Assembly (NCBI GenBank): GCA_020854785.1
Contig: JAHFZE010000281.1
Span: 1-8,720 of the forward strand
Direction: 5' to 3'
DNA length: 8,720 bases
Origin: Methanomethylovorans sp.
GTDB taxonomy: Archaea > Halobacteriota > Methanosarcinia > Methanosarcinales > Methanosarcinaceae
Positions within the stretch are counted from its first letter, which is position 1. Each line of letters starts with the position of its first letter. Below are positions 6,034 through 8,720 of the stretch, piece by piece. The notes under the pieces are model-generated. The model did no database searches, was not told where the DNA came from, and saw only the letters and a list, made by a program, of their open reading frames with translations. Position numbers and translations under genes: made by a program.

Positions 6034-6705
6034 ATGCTTGCAAATCTTGGATTAGGTGACATACCAGGCAATGTGGTACTGTTCGTCGAGGAAGATATAG
6101 GTGATGTCAAGAGCATTTTTGTGCAAATGGTAGCGCAGGAACTGTTCAAGGACATGAGGAAGATAGTATACCTTTCTACTGCGCGTTCCCGCGAAGAGGT
6201 CAGAGGCAGGCTCTCACTTTCAGCATCTGAAAGCGAAAATGGAAATTTTATAGTTGTAGGCAGTTTTGAGGATCTGCGTGCTCTCCTATATATATGTCAG
6301 AAAGATGAAGCGATGTGTACCGATGTGCAGACGATGCCGGACCCTGCACTCAGGAATATCCTGGATGCAGACATTTGCATCATTGACACCTTTTCCTATC
6401 TTTTCATGGAAGAAGATACAGGCACCATCAAAGACGCATTGAACTCTTTTACGGCCATGAGCAGGGAAAACAAAACCACTTTTCTGCTGCTTTCTGATAT
6501 GGGAATTCTTACTGACCGGGCAGAGAGGACCATCCGGGCCATGGCAGACGGGATAATCCAGTTCAGGACAGAGCATGTGGGCAGCAAGATAAACAGGTAT
6601 ATAAATATCCCTAAAATGCCGGGCAATCCTCCGCTTAACAGGATGATACCCTTTAATGTTACAGGAAAGGGTATTTCCATCGATACCAGAGAAAGGGTGG
6701 GTTAA
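6034..6705 (+). CDS. KaiC/FlaH-like RecA-fold protein with degenerate Walker A loop
   Basis: This 223-residue protein has the length and layout of one RecA-fold KaiC/RAD55/FlaH domain. The first strand GNVVLFV (12-18) leads to EDIGDVKS (20-27) where a GxxxxGK[ST] loop is expected. Lys26-Ser27 remain but the flanking glycines are replaced. DICIIDT (113-119) fits Walker B, and LLLSDMG (151-157) fits the next core strand. The C-terminal part (ADGIIQF, INIPKMPGNPP, MIPFNVTGKGISI) follows the family pattern ADGVI, KMRG, F.IT..GI. Nucleotide binding may be weak or lost, suggesting a scaffold or sensor role. In archaella FlaH/ArlH works with the FlaI ATPase and FlaJ, and a FlaJ-like gene lies about 1 kb away, but no secretion ATPase gene is visible. 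The gene is divergent from the pilin-like gene and is probably leaderless. Confidence 0.65.
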   Translation: MLANLGLGDIPGNVVLFVEEDIGDVKSIFVQMVAQELFKDMRKIVYLSTARSREEVRGRLSLSASESENGNFIVVGSFEDLRALLYICQKDEAMCTDVQTMPDPALRNILDADICIIDTFSYLFMEEDTGTIKDALNSFTAMSRENKTTFLLLSDMGILTDRAERTIRAMADGIIQFRTEHVGSKINRYINIPKMPGNPPLNRMIPFNVTGKGISIDTRERVG

Positions 6706-6708
6706 TGC

Positions 6709-6722
6709 TCAGCTCGAGCTGA
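6709..6722. repeat. 14-bp perfect palindrome just after the KaiC-like gene
   Basis: TCAGCTCGAGCTGA is its own reverse complement and begins 4 bases after the stop codon. As RNA it can fold into a 5-bp stem with a TCGA loop. It lies upstream of the stronger hairpin at 6743-6768 and may add to termination or protect the mRNA 3' end. Confidence 0.5.
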
Positions 6723-6742
6723 CTTACGCTTTTAGTCGATTT

Positions 6743-6768
6743 GCATTGCAGTATCTGCAAGCTTTTTT
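6743..6768 (+). terminator. Hairpin terminator of the KaiC-like gene
   Basis: TTGCAG (6746-6751) pairs perfectly with CTGCAA (6755-6760) around a 3-base loop. The stem extends by two GC pairs if one A is bulged. Six T follow at 6763-6768 and another T-run at 6775-6780. It resembles a bacterial intrinsic terminator and suits the rightward gene ending at 6705. Confidence 0.6.
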
Positions 6769-6829
6769 GTTAAAATTTTTTACAACTTAACTTCAGACAA
6801 GCAAGTAATGCCTGTTTGCAATTTCATCT

Positions 6830-7615
6830 TCAATAAAGTTTATATCCATCCCAGAAGAGGTTTTTCCCCGGCTCATGATAGAAATTGATCATGCCTTTAG
6901 GATACAAGTGCGGATATCTGACTTCCTGGAGTGGTACGCAATACATTTTTTCAGGTCTGTTAGGAGTCCCACCAAGACCCATTACTACAAAAAAAGGTAA
7001 CTTTTTTTCATAGGCGAATCGAAGGTATCTATTCATCTGCTCATGGGTAGACCATTGGAATTTATGCTCATAGAGGTAAGACCTGTATTTACATTCTACA
7101 TAAAACTCTTCCCCTGTAGGATCATATCTTACCAGCAGATCAGGTCTTGTATCAGCTTCCACATACCTGTGATGTTTTCGCATGATGTCTGTGGTCCATT
7201 CGACGATCGTGAAATATCTCTCATCTAACAGGTTCACAACATATCTTTCGAACTCATCACCTTTTGATACCTCTTCATCCTTATCTGTTTGAAACGTTGC
7301 GTTGTGATCAAAAGCATAAGGAGCACTACTGGCACTTTTTGCTCTGGATCTCTTTTTTGAGCGTAAGTAATACGCCAACACGATCATGGCTAAAATTACA
7401 ACTAAAGCCAAAGTCCATTGCCAGTACTTAAAAACATAGTACACTGCCAGGAATAGCCCTAGTGTAAGTGGACCACTTAGATCAGCTCCATTGTTTTTCC
7501 TTCTATACTTACGAGAAATCGTTCCACTTCCATGACTTGTAGCTAAAAGAATATGCTGTATCTGTACAATTATTTTTAATACCTTTCTACATTTCTGTAG
7601 AGATATATGAGACAT
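6830..7615 (-). CDS. Membrane-anchored PD-(D/E)xK nuclease-like protein
   Basis: This 261-residue protein has two adjacent hydrophobic segments (about 48-64 and 67-84), then a basic KKRSRAK stretch and a soluble domain from about 115. The soluble part carries the marks of a restriction-endonuclease-like fold: a leading helix GDEFERYVVNLL (119-130), RPDLLV (157-162) with Asp159, VECKYR (173-178) giving ExK at 174 and 176, and QMNRYL (193-198), resembling the helix after the active site in Mrr-type nucleases. The basic stretch suggests the nuclease domain faces the cytoplasm. Residues 1-45 have little structure and no family feature, but I found no better in-frame start downstream, so the ATG at 7613-7615 is kept with doubt. 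No methylase or other restriction gene is near. Its role could be DNA processing, defence or housekeeping; the sequence does not decide. Confidence 0.65.
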   Translation of the reverse strand: MSHISLQKCRKVLKIIVQIQHILLATSHGSGTISRKYRRKNNGADLSGPLTLGLFLAVYYVFKYWQWTLALVVILAMIVLAYYLRSKKRSRAKSASSAPYAFDHNATFQTDKDEEVSKGDEFERYVVNLLDERYFTIVEWTTDIMRKHHRYVEADTRPDLLVRYDPTGEEFYVECKYRSYLYEHKFQWSTHEQMNRYLRFAYEKKLPFFVVMGLGGTPNRPEKMYCVPLQEVRYPHLYPKGMINFYHEPGKNLFWDGYKLY

Positions 7616-7639
7616 GTAGAAACCTGTTTTAGCGATTTT

Positions 7640-7647
7640 CGATAAAC
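7640..7647 (-). promoter_or_regulatory. Weak candidate TATA box of the nuclease-like gene
   Basis: GTTTATCG on the minus strand is centred about 29 bases before the ATG at 7615, which would give an mRNA with almost no leader. The match to the TATA consensus is partial. An inverted repeat ATAAAC/GTTTAT (7642-7647 and 7665-7670) overlaps it and could be an operator. Confidence 0.22.
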
Positions 7648-7750
7648 CTCTTTTTTGATCGATTGTTTATGCTATACAAGCCTATTTTCAAATAACGGGG
7701 TTTTCCGAAATCCTCTTTAACAAACCTCAAATGGCTACAGTGATATATGT

Positions 7751-8720
7751 TCATGATCCTCCTGCAACTTCTATGCTCGCTGTAGCCGAGCTTTGGCCTG
7801 CGGTCGCTGTTACGATATATGTGCCTGATCCTTCCCCTACCGTGGGAGTGACTGTCAGTGTACCATCTTTTGCGGTCATGGCACTTGACACGATGCCCGA
7901 TGGGGAGATGGTCAGCTGCACATACACGCCAGGTGCAGGGTTTCCGGACACATCGGTCACATTGAACACGAGGGGCTGCTGCAGGGGAAGACCGCCTAAA
8001 GCCTGCTGGCTATCTCCGGACACAAGGCTGATGGTATATATGGCACCGCTGCCTGCAGGCAATATCAAGGTAACACAGGCGATGTAACTTAAAGTGACAA
8101 GTACTGCGGAATGCTTCATCCCGTGCTTGATCTCACCTTCGGTGATCATGCCCACGATCAGGCCTCCAAACAGAGCATTGAGGACTATCATATGAAAGAA
8201 ACCACGCTCGAAGTTGATCTCAGAAAGCCCGTTACCTCCTCCCAGCATCTCCAGCCCCACACCCTGGATAAGAGGCAGCAGGGAGGTGGAAAGGATGTAT
8301 GTGAGTGCTACAATGATACCCTGTGCCAGATAGAAAATGACGATGTATTGCTTGAGGTTCGCCTCTTTGTCCTTCTCGATGGCGATGACCGCACGCATGT
8401 CTTCCGAAGTCCTGAACAGCAGGTCTGCAACATTACCTCCGGTATATGCTGCCTGCACTACGATGTTGATGTACTTTGACACAAGCTTACTGTTGATGGA
8501 CCTTGCCATACGGTGCATGGCGTCCTCAAAGGAACTGCCCAGCAGCATGGCGGATGCTGCCTCCTGCACATTGGGTGCGATAGCTCCCAGGTCCGTGGTC
8601 CTTGAAAGAGTGACCACGCCCTTGACAGGGTCTATGCCGCCGCGCATGAGTTCCGAAAGCTTGTACAGGAACTCACTGAATGCGACTTCTCTTCTTTTGA
8701 GCAATTTCTTCTGCATGTAG
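7751..8720 (-). CDS. TadC/FlaJ-like pilus assembly platform protein with Ig-like C-terminus (5' end beyond window)
   Basis: This is the membrane platform protein of a type IV pilus-like or secretion system (T2SSF family). Counting from the ATG at 8716, residues 8-115 form a cytoplasmic T2SSF helical domain (FSEFLYKLSELMRGGIDP, then SFEDAMHRMA, TGGNVADLL and AIEKDKEANL). Three membrane segments follow at about 124-149, 173-191 and 202-220. Residues 246-316 form an Ig-like (invasin/Big-type) domain with PLVFNVTDVSGNPAPGVYV and GTYIVTATAGQSSATASIEV. An odd number of membrane passes after the cytoplasmic domain places the Ig-like domain outside, which is consistent. Archaeal FlaJ-like proteins normally have two such halves. 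The segment starts like the second half, and the codon before the ATG (TAC) is not a stop, so the protein very probably continues past the right edge. The associated secretion ATPase gene is probably further right. Confidence 0.8.
   Translation of the reverse strand, partial: YMQKKLLKRREVAFSEFLYKLSELMRGGIDPVKGVVTLSRTTDLGAIAPNVQEAASAMLLGSSFEDAMHRMARSINSKLVSKYINIVVQAAYTGGNVADLLFRTSEDMRAVIAIEKDKEANLKQYIVIFYLAQGIIVALTYILSTSLLPLIQGVGLEMLGGGNGLSEINFERGFFHMIVLNALFGGLIVGMITEGEIKHGMKHSAVLVTLSYIACVTLILPAGSGAIYTISLVSGDSQQALGGLPLQQPLVFNVTDVSGNPAPGVYVQLTISPSGIVSSAMTAKDGTLTVTPTVGEGSGTYIVTATAGQSSATASIEVAGGS

Noticed and set aside
6286..6680. Minus-strand frames opposite the KaiC-like gene
   Set aside because: The plus-strand protein shows ordered RecA-fold motifs and the minus frames show none.
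7642..7670. ATAAAC/GTTTAT inverted repeat with a T6 run as a terminator
   Set aside because: The T-run is on the plus strand, but no plus-strand gene lies upstream, and the 17-base loop is long. At most it is an operator-like dyad near the nuclease-gene promoter.
7731..8087. Plus-strand open frame opposite the Ig-like tail
   Set aside because: It has a proline- and valine-rich antisense sequence without recognisable motifs. The minus-strand frame has clear T2SSF and Ig-like features.
8337..8720. Plus-strand open frame opposite the FlaJ-like gene
   Set aside because: It is the antisense shadow of a well-supported membrane protein gene. It has no family features, and its Met/Leu/Ser-rich peptide follows from the opposite strand.
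1..8720. CRISPR array, tRNA or rRNA genes, or a complete insertion sequence
   Set aside because: I found no regularly spaced direct repeats with unique spacers, no cloverleaf with anticodon and T-loop signature, no rRNA-like stretch, and no transposase with terminal inverted repeats.

Overview
The window most likely comes from a methanogenic archaeon of the Methanosarcinales (Methanosarcina, Methanolobus or Methanomethylovorans type). The main evidence is a large secreted protein built like Methanosarcina disaggregatase (right-handed beta-helix, PKD domains and a DNRLRE/disaggregatase-related repeat). Supporting evidence is an archaeal PhoU with an N-terminal AbrB-type domain, an archaeal TadC/FlaJ-like membrane protein, a KaiC/FlaH-like RecA-fold protein, frequent AGA/AGG and ATA codons, AT-rich intergenic DNA and archaeal TATA-box promoters. 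The genus is an inference.

Layout from left to right. Bases 1-232 hold the 5' part of an unrecognised leftward gene that runs off the left edge. Bases 242-628 are AT-rich and non-coding, with TATA-like boxes, a dyad, a hairpin with a T-tract and the leader of the next gene. Bases 629-3598 (+) encode the 989-residue disaggregatase-like surface protein. Only 22 bases separate it from a convergent PhoU-family regulator (3621-4670, -). Next come a pilin-like membrane-anchored glycoprotein with a C-terminal PKD-like domain (4791-5894 or 5942, -) and, divergently from a shared promoter region, a KaiC/FlaH-like protein with a degenerate Walker A loop (6034-6705, +) followed by a hairpin terminator. 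A membrane-anchored PD-(D/E)xK nuclease-like protein lies at 6830-7615 (-). The right edge carries the C-terminal half of a TadC/FlaJ-like type IV pilus assembly platform protein fused to an extracytoplasmic Ig-like domain (7751 to the edge, -).

Taken together, the window looks like a cell-surface or adhesion region. A type IV pilus-like platform protein, a pilin-like glycoprotein and a FlaH/KaiC-like protein could belong to one surface-filament or secretion apparatus. The disaggregatase-like protein could remodel or bind the extracellular polysaccharide matrix. This functional link is inferred from proximity and domain types. The most unusual items are the Ig-like domain on the assembly platform protein, the degenerate KaiC/FlaH-like protein paired divergently with the glycoprotein, and an 873-bp in-frame PKD/DNRLRE module in the surface protein bounded by nearly identical DNA.
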